Below are positions 24,316-35,239 of a stretch of DNA of 64,000 bases, in pieces (within the stretch, counting starts at the first letter, position 1; every line of letters begins with the position of its first letter). Below the pieces are notes generated by a model. The model was not told the origin of the DNA. It worked only from the letters and a program-made list of their open reading frames with translations, and did not search any database. The stretch covers positions 37,669,747 to 37,733,746 of the forward strand of contig OY294047.1 in NCBI GenBank assembly GCA_958510825.1. The letters are read 5' to 3'. The stretch is from Brachypterus glaber. Its lineage: Eukaryota; Arthropoda; Insecta; Coleoptera; Kateretidae. Both the position numbers and the translations under genes were made by a program.

Positions 24316-24603
24316 AAATATGGTTGGTGTAACTAGAAATATGGTTGGTATAACTAGAAATATAGTTGGTATAATAAGAAATATGTTTAATACAATTAAT
24401 CTGGTTGGTGCAATCAGAAATCTGGTTGGTGCAGTCAGAAATCTGGTTGGTAAAATCAGAAATCTGGTTGGTACAATCAGAAATCTGGTTGGTACAATCA
24501 GAAATCTGGTTGTTACAATCAGAAATCTGGTTGGTACAATCAGAAATCTGGTTGTTACAATCAGAAATCTGGTTGGTACAATCAGAAATCTGGTTGGACA
24601 ATC
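24316..24603. repeat. 21-bp minisatellite, about 14 copies
   Basis: Unit AATCTGGTTGGTACAATCAG plus A. The first four copies are diverged and the last ten nearly identical. Because 21 is divisible by three and the unit lacks stops, it is open in several frames on both strands. The long repetitive open frames of 96-145 residues here are artefacts. Confidence 0.95.
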
Positions 24604-24619
24604 AGGAAACGGGAACGGG

Positions 24620-24840
24620 AGCATTAGTGGAAAAATATACGGAAAAAAAAATATCGCGAAAAAATTTCCGCGAAAAAATTACCCCGAAATGTGTTTTTCC
24701 GCTCCAAGGATTAACAGCGATAAACACTTAACACTAAAAAATTTTAGAGCGAAATAAAAATAGCGAAAACTATAATAGCGAAATGCAATTACCGCGAAAA
24801 ATATATAGCGAAAGTAATAGCCGTAGTAATAAATTATTTA
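24620..24840. repeat. CGCGAAAA-rich patch
   Basis: Words such as TCGCGAAAAAA, CCGCGAAAAA and TAGCGAAA recur about nine times after the minisatellite. This is a degenerate simple repeat, similar to 13328-13400. Confidence 0.5.
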
Positions 24841-24994
24841 ACACGCAAAGCAAATTCGGCGTCTAATATTAAATTATAAATTTTTTTTTTTGTGATATTT
24901 TTTTGTTAGCTATACCAAGAATTTAAAAACATATAAATATAACTAAATTGTTGGGTTTGGTTATGATTTTGTTACTAATCAATAAAATATATTA

Positions 24995-25520
24995 TACAGG
25001 GTTATTCAGAAATAAGTTTGAGAAATTTAAAAGGTGATTCTACTTTAACAAATAAGAAAAAAAGTTTCTATAAAGGTTGTTCTGCAAATAAGTCCTAAGC
25101 AGAGGGAGCTACGACCCTCCTAAGGGTACATCTAAAAAGTAGTTTTTATTTAATATTTATGAAACGTCATAAACTACAGTAACGAATTTGTGCACATGCC
25201 TTAAAATTGATAAAGGCTATCATTTCATGTAATTTTTATTTGGCAATTTTATCCAGGGACGTGCAAAATGGGGGTGCGATGTCACTTTTTTGACCCAAAC
25301 TTTTTTATATGTAGAATTTTTGACCTTTTCTCAATAAAATTTTAATCTTCAATTAAAAATACATAAAAAAGGTACTCTTTATGTAACACCGTAGGGCCAA
25401 CCGTTTTCGATAAAATTGCAGTTAAAGAGAAAATTACACGTTGTGAGCATAAAAAATAGAATCTAAAAAATGCATAAATAAAAATTTTAATACTGCAGGG
25501 TGTAAAAAAATAAGGCCCTT
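24995..25520 (+). mobile_element. GGTGATTCTACAT-family copy
   Basis: Starts TACAGGGTTATTCAGAAAT, then AGGTGATTCTAC, AAGTTTCTATAAAGG and GGGAGCTACGACCCTCCTA. The first 130 bp matches 63268-63430. No coding function. Confidence 0.65.
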
Positions 25521-26514
25521 AAGGGCCAAGTGGGTTAATTTTTCAGTAAATAATATCACTTGTATCACGTGTGCTGTACAATATTTTATCCAATACCTCT
25601 TAAAACACTTCTTAATCAAACTTACATCTGAAATTTCCACAAAATTTACTTGACATTTCAATAAAATGTAACTTTTCGGTGGTTACAAATCACTGATTAG
25701 AAATTTTATCACAACTTGTGAGTTTTTGTTTACAGGATGATTAAAACATCACTTTCTTTACTCAAAATTTTAAGTGTAAACTAAGTATTAATAATAGGTA
25801 TTGCATAAAAATAATTCATGAACTTGAGAAGGTTTACTTACAATTGGATAGGAAGTTTGGATCCTAATTTTTGTTAAAAACACCCTAGTTCTAAAGTCAC
25901 GTACTTTAATATTTAAGGACGGACATAAAATGTTAACAAAAATTAAAGTACAATGGTATAGGATAATACTTTCTGAATTCCTATCCATTTGTAACTGAAT
26001 ATTTAGTTTCTTTTTACAGTGGCTATAAAAATTACATATTTTTTAATTCTTTTTGAAATAGTCTAAAAAATTCTTGGATGTGGATAGGTATAAATAAATA
26101 TACGTTAATTAATTAAAATATGTATACTTTAATGTATTAAAAATAAGAAATTTTACTTTAACTAAAACAATTTTTATATAAATATATATAATCACAGAGT
26201 ACATATAATGTGGATATTTTTTCTTAATGAAGAGCATAAAAACATGTCTTTGAATAGGATATGCTCCAAAGATAAGAAGTCATTTCCATACACTCTTAAA
26301 AAAATAGGCAGATTATTGCTAAAGACCAATTCGTAAAATTTTCCATATATGAAGAGTGTAACCAACATAACCCACAAAATTATTATTTTACAGGAGAAGC
26401 AAAAAGTGCTTAATTTTTTTTTCTAGTGATATTTATACTTAAAAATTATTATATTTTAATAAGTAGTGTTTGATTTGTTACATCATTTTATGTAGGTTTC
26501 AACAAAAAAGTTGA
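25521..26514. other. No gene seen
   Basis: Three short minus-strand frames (25434-25661, 25788-25988, 26192-26377) have no recognisable motif, splice context or codon pattern. Confidence 0.4.
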
Positions 26515-26520
26515 AATAAG

Positions 26521-27735
26521 GGCCTAAACAATGCCCTTAATTATCAAAAGGGCCTAACCCACACATTTCTAATAAGGTTGTTTTTGCATAAAATCTTCTC
26601 TTATAAAGGTTCATAATCATTTTTTAATCAAGAATAGTTAAGGTTGATTTTGCATAAAATCTTCTCTTAGGTTCATAAGCCTTTTTTAATCAAGAATAGT
26701 TAACGGTAAATATTTGGGTGTGGCAAAAAAACAAATGATTAAAATTGTCACCTCTAACCTTATTTTCTAATGCATTTTTTTGACAGTTCTACACCTTTTT
26801 AAGTTGTAAATCAGAAAGTGTGATATTAATTTCAGACAGTGTAATTTGTTATTCAGATTTTTAAAATAAATTTCAGAAAGTATAAATTGTAATTCAGATT
26901 TTTAAATTATATTTCAGATTGTATAAATTGAAATTCAGATTTGTAATATATATTTCAGAAAGCGTAAGTTGAAATTCAGAAAGTGTATATTATATTTCAG
27001 AAAGTAGAAATTAATTTTCAGAATGTGTTATTTTATTTAAATTTGGATCTGTAAATTCAATTTCAGAAAGTGTAAATTAATTTTAGGAAACGGTAATTTG
27101 TAAATCAGAAATCATAATTTTTATTACGGAACGTATTATTTTATTCAACAAAATTTGAAAAAAGTAGCAGTTATGTATTTTACATATATTGGGTATTAAA
27201 TATTGAACAGCACTAAATTAAAATAAAAAAAAAAATGTATTTTTTCATAAAATTAAACATTTAACAAAATTAATTTTTAAATGGCTAGGTCACTTCATTA
27301 TATTACATACGTATAAATTATAAATTAACAAATAAATTTAATTTACACTTTTTGAAATACAATATACTCTGTAATAATAATATAAAGTTATAATTTCTGA
27401 AATATAATTTACACTTTCTGAAATTTAATTTATATTTTCTGAAATATAAATTGCAAATCTGATTACAATTTACACTTTCTGAAATATAAGTTGAAAATCT
27501 GAATTACAATTTACACTTTCTGAAATATAACTTGCAAATCTGAATTACAATTTATACTTTCTAAAAGTTAACTTAAAATTCTGAATATCAATTTACACTT
27601 TCCTATTTACAACTTGAAAAGGTGTAGTAACATATTAGAAATTTTTATTAACTAAAGCGATAAAGTACGTTAAGTAGTACCCATTTCAAGCAAAAACCGT
27701 ATTTCGCAAAAAATGGGGGTTAGGCCCTTATGTTA
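26521..27735. mobile_element. Outer element with TAAGGGCCTAA termini, interrupted by another element
   Basis: TAAGGGCCTAA near 26518 pairs with TTAGGCCCTTA near 27720. The interior includes a 54-bp direct duplication (GGTTGATTTTGCATAAAATC near 26577 and 26643). It contains the TIR element at 26789-27627. Confidence 0.5.
26789..27627. mobile_element. MITE with iterated TTCAGAAAGTGTAAATT subterminal repeats
   Basis: The ends are CTACACCTTTTTAAGTTGTA and the inverse of CTACACCTTTTCAAGTTGTA. From each end, units like TTTCAGAAAGTGTAAATTG alternate with AATTCAGATTT, about seven per side and inverted relative to each other. Iterated subterminal motifs are typical transposase-binding arrays. Confidence 0.75.
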
Positions 27736-27960
27736 TTTGCAATCTTCATATGGAAATTCTAAAAAAGCAATCTTTAAGATACCATAAACGGACCTGTAAT
27801 TTTCTGTAAAATTACATGGTCCATATGTAAATATGTAAATCTATGTAATTTTAATTAAATACAATATTACATTGTTATTATATATTAGTGCAATTTTGAA
27901 ATAAATTGCAGCGCTTTTGAAAATTATTTAACAATAAATTAAATTTATTTCCATACATTT

Positions 27961-28107
27961 AAGGCTTATTCAGGCATAATTATAACTAACTAAATCAAGC
28001 CATTCTGTCCTTTTGATTGGCCAAAAAGAAAGATGGCTTCTCATCTGGCCATTGAAAAGGACAGAATTGCTTGTTTAGTTAGTGGTAATTATGCATGGAT
28101 CAACCTT
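27961..28107. mobile_element. Small MITE with TTCAGGCATAATTATAACTA end
   Basis: AAGG..ATTCAGGCATAATTA at the left pairs with the inverse at the right, with inner arms CAAGCCATTCTGTCCTTTTG and its near inverse. The terminal sequence is shared with 34631-35526. Confidence 0.7.
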
Positions 28108-28332
28108 TAAATAAAATCATGAATTAAACATAGCCAATTAAGTAAAATTATTTGATGAACTAAAGTATTTTTGCACTACTTATATTCATTTTTTACCGTG
28201 TATCCTAGCTACACATTTGTACCTTTATCAAAGGTCCAGTAGGTTCTTGAAGGGCGCTCTCGCCCATTGGTACTACTCATTGAGTAGCAGTATTAAGTAG
28301 AGGTATTGGCACTAGGTAAAGCTTATATAATA

Positions 28333-28786
28333 ACACTAGTTTATACTGGTTTTGGGCGAGTTCAAATCTGCCACTCAAAAAATGCCTTGTATATTTTTTT
28401 AATATGAATATTTTAATAAAAATTATACGGGTGTTAAGAATTTAAAAAAAAATATGCTAAATACACTGTACAAATAAAAAATTCTTTCCTATTTTTATTT
28501 TGCCAGGAAATATTTCAATCACTTCAAATTATCACCCCAACCTCTCAGAGAAGACAAAAAATTTATTGTCAGGTTCGTTTTTATCGACCCAAAAAAGTTG
28601 GATACTAAATTTTAAGCAGGTAGTCCTAAAAATAAAATTTGACAATAAATATCTATGGATTTTCCGGTATTTTGTAGGAAATAAATAAAAATTTTGGGTG
28701 GCAGATTCTGATTCAGTGGCAAAAATACATGAGAAAAAATGAAAAAACGCTCGCCCAAGAAAAAAGTTACTTTTGTAAACTAGTGT
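28333..28786. mobile_element. MITE with ACACTAGTTTA termini
   Basis: ACACTAGTTTA at the left and TAAACTAGTGT at the right, with GGGCGAG and ATCTGCCACYC inverted inside. The 62-residue open frame within it is incidental. Confidence 0.7.
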
Positions 28787-28929
28787 AATTAATATATTTT
28801 TATAATTCTTTAAAAATTTATGCTATAATGTACAAAAATATTTTCCCTACACCTCCTTACAAACCTTGTTTAATGTGATCATTAAAAATAGCTAAGTAAA
28901 GAGGACTTAAACAATAGTATATCATCATA

Positions 28930-29240
28930 TCACCGAGTACGCGAACCTAGTTTTCAGTGCAAGAGATTGTTTATTTTTTTACGAGGCGCACCCGGGTAAA
29001 AAAGGCACTCGAAGTGCACTGAAACAGGTTTGCGTCGAGGTGCGTATAGTATTTTTCCTATGACCTAAGACCTAATCATCCAAAAAACTCAAAAATTGTT
29101 TTAAAATTAATTTGTCAATTTGAGGTTATGTGTTTGTCTTTTGCTTATTTTCGCAGATATGTAAAATCAGCTGATTGTCACTTCCCAACCGTTGTCATAG
29201 GCAACGGGTGAAAAATAGGCACTAGCTAACTAGGTGGTAG
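28930..29240. mobile_element. Hairpin-containing repeat, inverse copy of 15133-15450
   Basis: Contains TATGTAAAATCAGCTGAT and CATAGGCAACGGGTG, and a stem-loop at 28940-29050 with a GAGGCGCACCCGGG loop. It lies about 170 bp beyond the 3' end of gene A. Confidence 0.65.
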
Positions 29241-29304
29241 CAATATATTTTGTGGACACTAGCGATATCTGCCACCCACTTAGTCTACGGCTATTGTGGA
29301 ATAT

Positions 29305-29350
29305 TATTATTTTTCTGCATGACTATTAGCCAGAATATGCAGAAAAATAA
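29305..29350. repeat. 15-bp perfect hairpin 3' of gene A
   Basis: ATTATTTTTCTGCAT pairs with ATGCAGAAAAATAAT across a 16-nt loop, 61 bp past the gene A stop. Probably a MITE core; it would fall in the 3' UTR or downstream region. Confidence 0.75.
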
Positions 29351-29410
29351 TCTAACTTAGCCATTGGCTAATACTAATATCGCTAATGCCTTTAAATTAT
29401 CATTTAAAAT

Positions 29411-32400
29411 TTATTTAAGTTTTTGGAAACCAAACCAAAAACCATCTTCAGCTAATAAATTAAACGCTTTTTTACTTAAAACTATAGGTATCACACTTTT
29501 TTCGACAGGTACTATCTTAAAATTTGTCAGAATATGGAACATAACAGCTTTCGTTTCCAAAATAGCAAATCTGGACCCAATACAATTCCTAGGCCCAGAA
29601 CCAAAAGGTATATATGCGTATGGATTTATGTTTCCTTTGTTTTGGTCATTGAATCTTTCTGGGTCGAATTTTTCTGGATTCGGGTAAAGTTCAGGATCAT
29701 GATGAAGTCCATAAATTGGTAGCCAAACGAGATCATTCTGTTTTAGATGAACGGGTGTCTCTTCGGGAGTAGCTGGTTCAATAGTATATGGCTTTGTACA
29801 TACTCTATCGACAGCGACTGCAGCTGGCCATTTCCTTAAAGTTTCTGCAAAAACAAAATAATGATTAGTACTGGCCCATGAGAAGAAATATAAATATCCA
29901 TAAACGGTTTGGATGGTCTCTTTTTCGCGCACGTGTTACAGATAATAGCGTAATTGCATACTATGTCTGCTATAATATACCATGCGGTACAGAAGCAAAC
30001 CCCTCCACCCCTTAACTTTTAAACACGTTGATATGTCTACTTAAAATTTGAAACTCGTAAATAAGTCGACTTAAACTATGTTTTTGCACATATATATTCA
30101 GCTCTAAAAATGTGTGCAGGTGGGGGGAGGGGCAATTTGTTTAAATAGAAAGAGGGTCGTATGATACAATATTTTAAAGCTTACAGAATTATCTATTATA
30201 TATATTATATACATATTTTTTATTTGGGCATTTTGATCAAAATTTGTTTTTTAATAAAATCAAACAGTTTTTGTTCAATAATTACTAAATTAAATTTTAA
30301 ACTAATTTAAAATGATATAAAAAAAAACTAAGAAAATCGCATTTTTTAAAGAAAAATCATAACCTTAAAAAATTAAATATATTGTTGAAAAAAGAATTTA
30401 ATAAACATGTATTACACGACCCATTTTTATTAAGAAAAATCTCCCCTTGGCCTCCTTTTAATTAATGTTTAACCCTTAAAATGGCAGATGTAAAACACGA
30501 CCTAATAGAACAGCCATACCTATACCTATATTAAAATACCTACCACAAATAACCATATCCAAGTATTTCATCTTGACTACAGAGTCATAGGTGAGTTTAC
30601 CTCCAGATTCTTTTACTGTTTCTTCCATTTCAGCTCTTAATCTATCCTGAATATCCTAAAATTTTAAAAAATATTATTAAAACAAATATAGTTTAAACTG
30701 ATTGAATTTATTGGGTATTGGGTAAGGCCATATCCACAGCCTCGCATAACACGCATAATACATAAGAATGTGATGCCGTGATTGGTTTGATGTGCCGTCA
30801 TGTATCTTGTAAGCCAATCACCGCATTCTTAAGTTTTATGTTCTTATGCAAGCTTCTGGATAGGCCTTAATATAAATCTTAACAAAATGATAAATTTAAA
30901 TCAAAGCAAGCAGTTTTGGCCTAATTTGTGAAAATTGGATAAGGTTATGGTAAAATATTTACAATCTAAAACTTTGTCCTTAAGTGGTTCTTTAACTAAA
31001 GAGCGGTTTCTTTGATTAAAGATCACTTAAGTGTAAAAGTGTCAATAAAAGTTTCAATAATAGTTTCATAGAGTTAATAACAGTTCTTATGCAGAGGTTA
31101 TTTAAAAGATTATTTTTAAATTTATAGAACTAAATAATTAAGTTTATTAACATTAACAAAAAATCCTTAAAGCCTTAAAGGTTAATAATGTTAACTATGT
31201 CATACTCTGGTAAGAGTAAGAGTAAAAAATAAAAAAAATCTTTGACAGTTATCTTATTCACAAGTATAGATAAAATGATAACAAAGTAACGTCAAAATAT
31301 CCGTAAAATTTAATCAAAAATTCCAAGAATATGGTAAAATATAACTTACAAACTCTTTAAAACTATAAAGAAGTAAATCTTAAGAACATAGAATGAAAAA
31401 AATAAAACTGTACAAGAAAATTTTTGAAGAAAATGTCAGGAAGAAGCTTTTAAGAATAAAATTAAGTTATAGCCAAATAAACAAAATTATATGTTAAATT
31501 AAACTGTCATAGGTACAAAATACCTATTTATTAGGTCCCTGTATGACAATAAATCTATCTATGCATTATAAAAAGTTGCAAAATCTATTATTTTTGTTTA
31601 AATCTTTTACAGTTAAAAAAGATTTTCATTTTTAACCAAGGTTAGAAATAAATTCATATCTAACCTGTTTTTTAGCTTTTGTTTTTACCTTATGGATGGC
31701 GAAACTATCGCCTTGTCTGTAAACAGTTGAAGTTGGGGAATAAAATAACCTAACATTTTTGTTTATTTTTACGGAAAACAATAAGAAATAATGTTTATTT
31801 ATATAATATATGGTTCATACTGAGACTGATAATAGGAAATAACAACAAGCCACTTGTTTAAATTATTATTTGGTTGAAATTTATAGTGATGTTTGGGCTT
31901 TTGTGTTATCTATGCTTGTGAATAAAATTCTGTTCTAACCACATAAGAAAATGACATTTCCAACTCTCGAGATGCTAATTTGGCCTAGGCTGCGCCTCGG
32001 TCAAATAGCATCTCTCAAGTTGGAAATGTTGCATTTTCTTATTAGGTTAAAAATATACTATTTGACTATATTATAATTTTTTCTCACCTGATTAACTGCT
32101 AGTTCATAAGCCATAAAACACATTAGTGAGGACACAGTATCAAATCCAGCAAAAAAGAAAATAAGAGCTTGTGCTGTAATGTCATCATCAGTAATTTCTT
32201 TTTTGGTTGCTTTTGCTTTGCCTATATCAGATTCTTGTACTGTGGCAAATCCTAACAAAAAAAATAGTATATTATTTACCAAGTGAGAGAAGTTTAACAT
32301 TTTTGACCTGCGTCAAATTGTGGGATGAGCGCGCTAGCGCGAAGCCAGCAAGACGCGGTCTAAAATGTTAAATCTTCACTCACGTGGAAAATATAGTATT

Positions 32401-35167
32401 TTTTTCACTACCAGTAGAATTAATTAACTATTTATTTATTTATTTTACTAAAATTTAATGAAAAAGCTTATAAATTTAAAATATCACGCTGGCCGTTCGC
32501 GACCATTAAAAAAACAAATGAATAACTTGACATTTCTGGCAGAAATGTTCTGGTGATCTCCTAAAATTATTAAGTTAGAAAGTGTTTCCGTGTTAAGTGT
32601 AATAAAATATATAAAAATGGAAAGTGAAATGCAAAGTGATGATTCTGGTACTCCTCCAGAAATAAGGAGACAGGCGAAAACTGTGAGGGAGAATCTATTG
32701 CCTCAAAAATCAATATATGGGTGTTGTACCTCTAGTAATCTATGATCCTTACGGTAATATATGGATTGTATAATCTATGGTTGAATATGATGGACCAATG
32801 ATTTTTACTTTTCGAAGTGTTTTTTGTAAAACACGTTTTATAGGTACTAATTTAGTTAATATTTTTTAATTTATCATGCAATGAATAAATTTGGTGCCTA
32901 AAGACACTTGTAAATAGCAATGTGATTTAAAAATTAAGTGAAACGTCAGATGCCAAAACAGCTGAATAAAAATTCATTATTAACCATGGTGCGATTTCAT
33001 TATTTTTAGAACCTCTGACGTCATAGGTAGAGAAATAATATTTCTACCAATGAAAAGAACAGTAACAAAGATGTGACTTTAGGCTGGTGGTGAAAAAAAT
33101 AAAATTTTTAACAGTAATTTAACATTTTAATATTGACAAGGCATTCAATAAGATGAAATAGCTTTACAGAAAAATCTTGATTATAAATCATGGTAGCAGA
33201 AGGTCAACACATTACAGAACCACTTACAGCTAAATCCAGAAAACTTGTTTTTGGTAAATAATGGTAAATAATATACTGCAGAATAATTCTGACAATAAAC
33301 TGCATATTTTGTTGAACGATTCCGATAGTATTTTTTTACATGATTGCGAATATATTTAAAGTAAATCGCTATATAAATCCATTTTCGAGAAAAAAGCTCG
33401 TGAAAATATTTTTTTTTTGTTTTTCAAGTGCTTGTAGTAAAATTATTATAGTACCTCAAAGCTTTTATCCAGGCTTCAATTAGAGCGGGGTTCTTACTGT
33501 TTAAAATTGTACAAGAAAAACTTAACACAATGTTTAGTCGTAAATTTGATAAGAGTTTTAAAATACCTCTAAACACGTTTTATGCAAACTACATTTGTCT
33601 TTGCTACATAGTGTTTTTGCAGAATTTTTTCGAGTTTGCTGGGTTTTTGTAACTTTCATTTTTGACAGTAATTGCGAATTATTAGTATCACAGAGGTTCT
33701 GTATTTGAGATTTTTAAGGGGCAAAATTCTTTGCTAACATAATGACACTATGTAACAAAGAAAAATATAGTTTGCATAAAATGTGTTATCAGCGGTATTT
33801 TAAAACTGTTTTCAAATTTACCACTAAACGTTGTGCTAATGTTTTCTTAAACGATTTTAAAGAGTAAAAACCCCGCTCTAATTGAAGCCTGGATAAAAGC
33901 TTTCAGGTGCTATGAAAATTTTTCTACAAGCACTTGAAAAAATATAGGGATTTACTTTAAAGATATTTGGAATCAGGTAAAAAATACTATCGGAACCGTT
34001 CAACAAATTATGCAATTTATTGTCAGAATTATTCTGTAGAAGACTATTTACCATTATTTACCAAAAACAAGTTTTCTGGACTTAGCAGTAAATGGCTCTG
34101 TATTGTGTAGACCTTCTGCTACCATGATCGATAATCAGATTTTTCTGTAGAGCGATTTCATCTCAATAATCCTTCAGGGATGTCGTGTTGATCTTCCGAT
34201 AACATTCTGGATATTAAGAATCACTTAAATTGCAAATAATTTTTTGGATTAAATTGTCTCAAACTTCTTCAAGATCTAAGGGATAGTTTCTGATTTTAGA
34301 TTTTCAGATTGACACAGAGAATTTTATAAGAGCTACTCTAGTCCCCTAGTACTAAGTTTTTTTAGTAATTACATTAAAATACCTGTATCCATAAGTCCAT
34401 TGCTTTCTTCTTGTTTTTCAGTTCCTTTTCTAGCTTCCAGCAATAAATTTATCATATCATTCCTCACAATTCCTTTAGTTTCTCTATCTTTAATATTAGT
34501 TTTAATTAGTCCCCTAAAGAATGAACTAACTTCTTTGTTAAATAGTTTTAATGAAAAAATCTAAAAATAAATAAATAGAAAGGCTTGGTTTAAGTTTCTA
34601 GTATTATTTAAGGTAGGCAGAGCAACTTTTAAGGTCGATTCAGGCATAATTATTACTACATTATACACTATAACTACACTAAACTAAATTATAATTAACT
34701 AAAATTAAGAAAACTTAAAAACACAACCTCAACTTCTAAATTTTCCGTATACAACAATAAGGTAACTTCCAAATAGATAATAAGCAAGTGTAAATATGAC
34801 TTAATAAGTAAAAAAAAACAAATATCTATTGCTTAGGACAATTATTATTATATTTGTAGCTGTTGGGTGTTAAAAATCCTGCTTTAAAACCAACTTATCT
34901 CGAAAAGTAACTACTGTGTTTTTCCTTAACGCTGAAAATGTTCAAACTTTTAAAATACATCGGTGTTAGCGTCTTCAATTTTATTTTTTTATTTTGATAC
35001 TTAGATAAAGATTGTTTATATAATTTTGGACTAAATTTGTATAAGTATTTGTATATAGGTTACTGTTTAACCATTTACAAGAAAGGTTCTCGTGTGTAAT
35101 TTTTTTGTAGATATAATTATATATTTTTTTATTTTTTGAGTTTAATAGGCCTAGCCTCAACTCTTAT

Positions 35168-35239
<72 letters not shown>

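Noticed and set aside
24205..24757. Four long repetitive open frames on both strands
   Set aside because: They are the reading frames of a 21-bp minisatellite; unit length divisible by three explains all of them.
1..29000. Additional P450 exons left of gene A
   Set aside because: No heme-loop, PERF, ExxR or I-helix motif was seen on either strand in this region.
29410..29415. Poly(A) signal of gene A overlapping the stop codon
   Set aside because: The hexamer is present, but cleavage there would leave almost no 3' UTR, so I did not annotate it as functional.
29364..29722. Plus-strand open frames of 107 and 62 residues
   Set aside because: They are antisense shadows of gene A exon 7, whose minus-strand frame carries the heme-binding motif.
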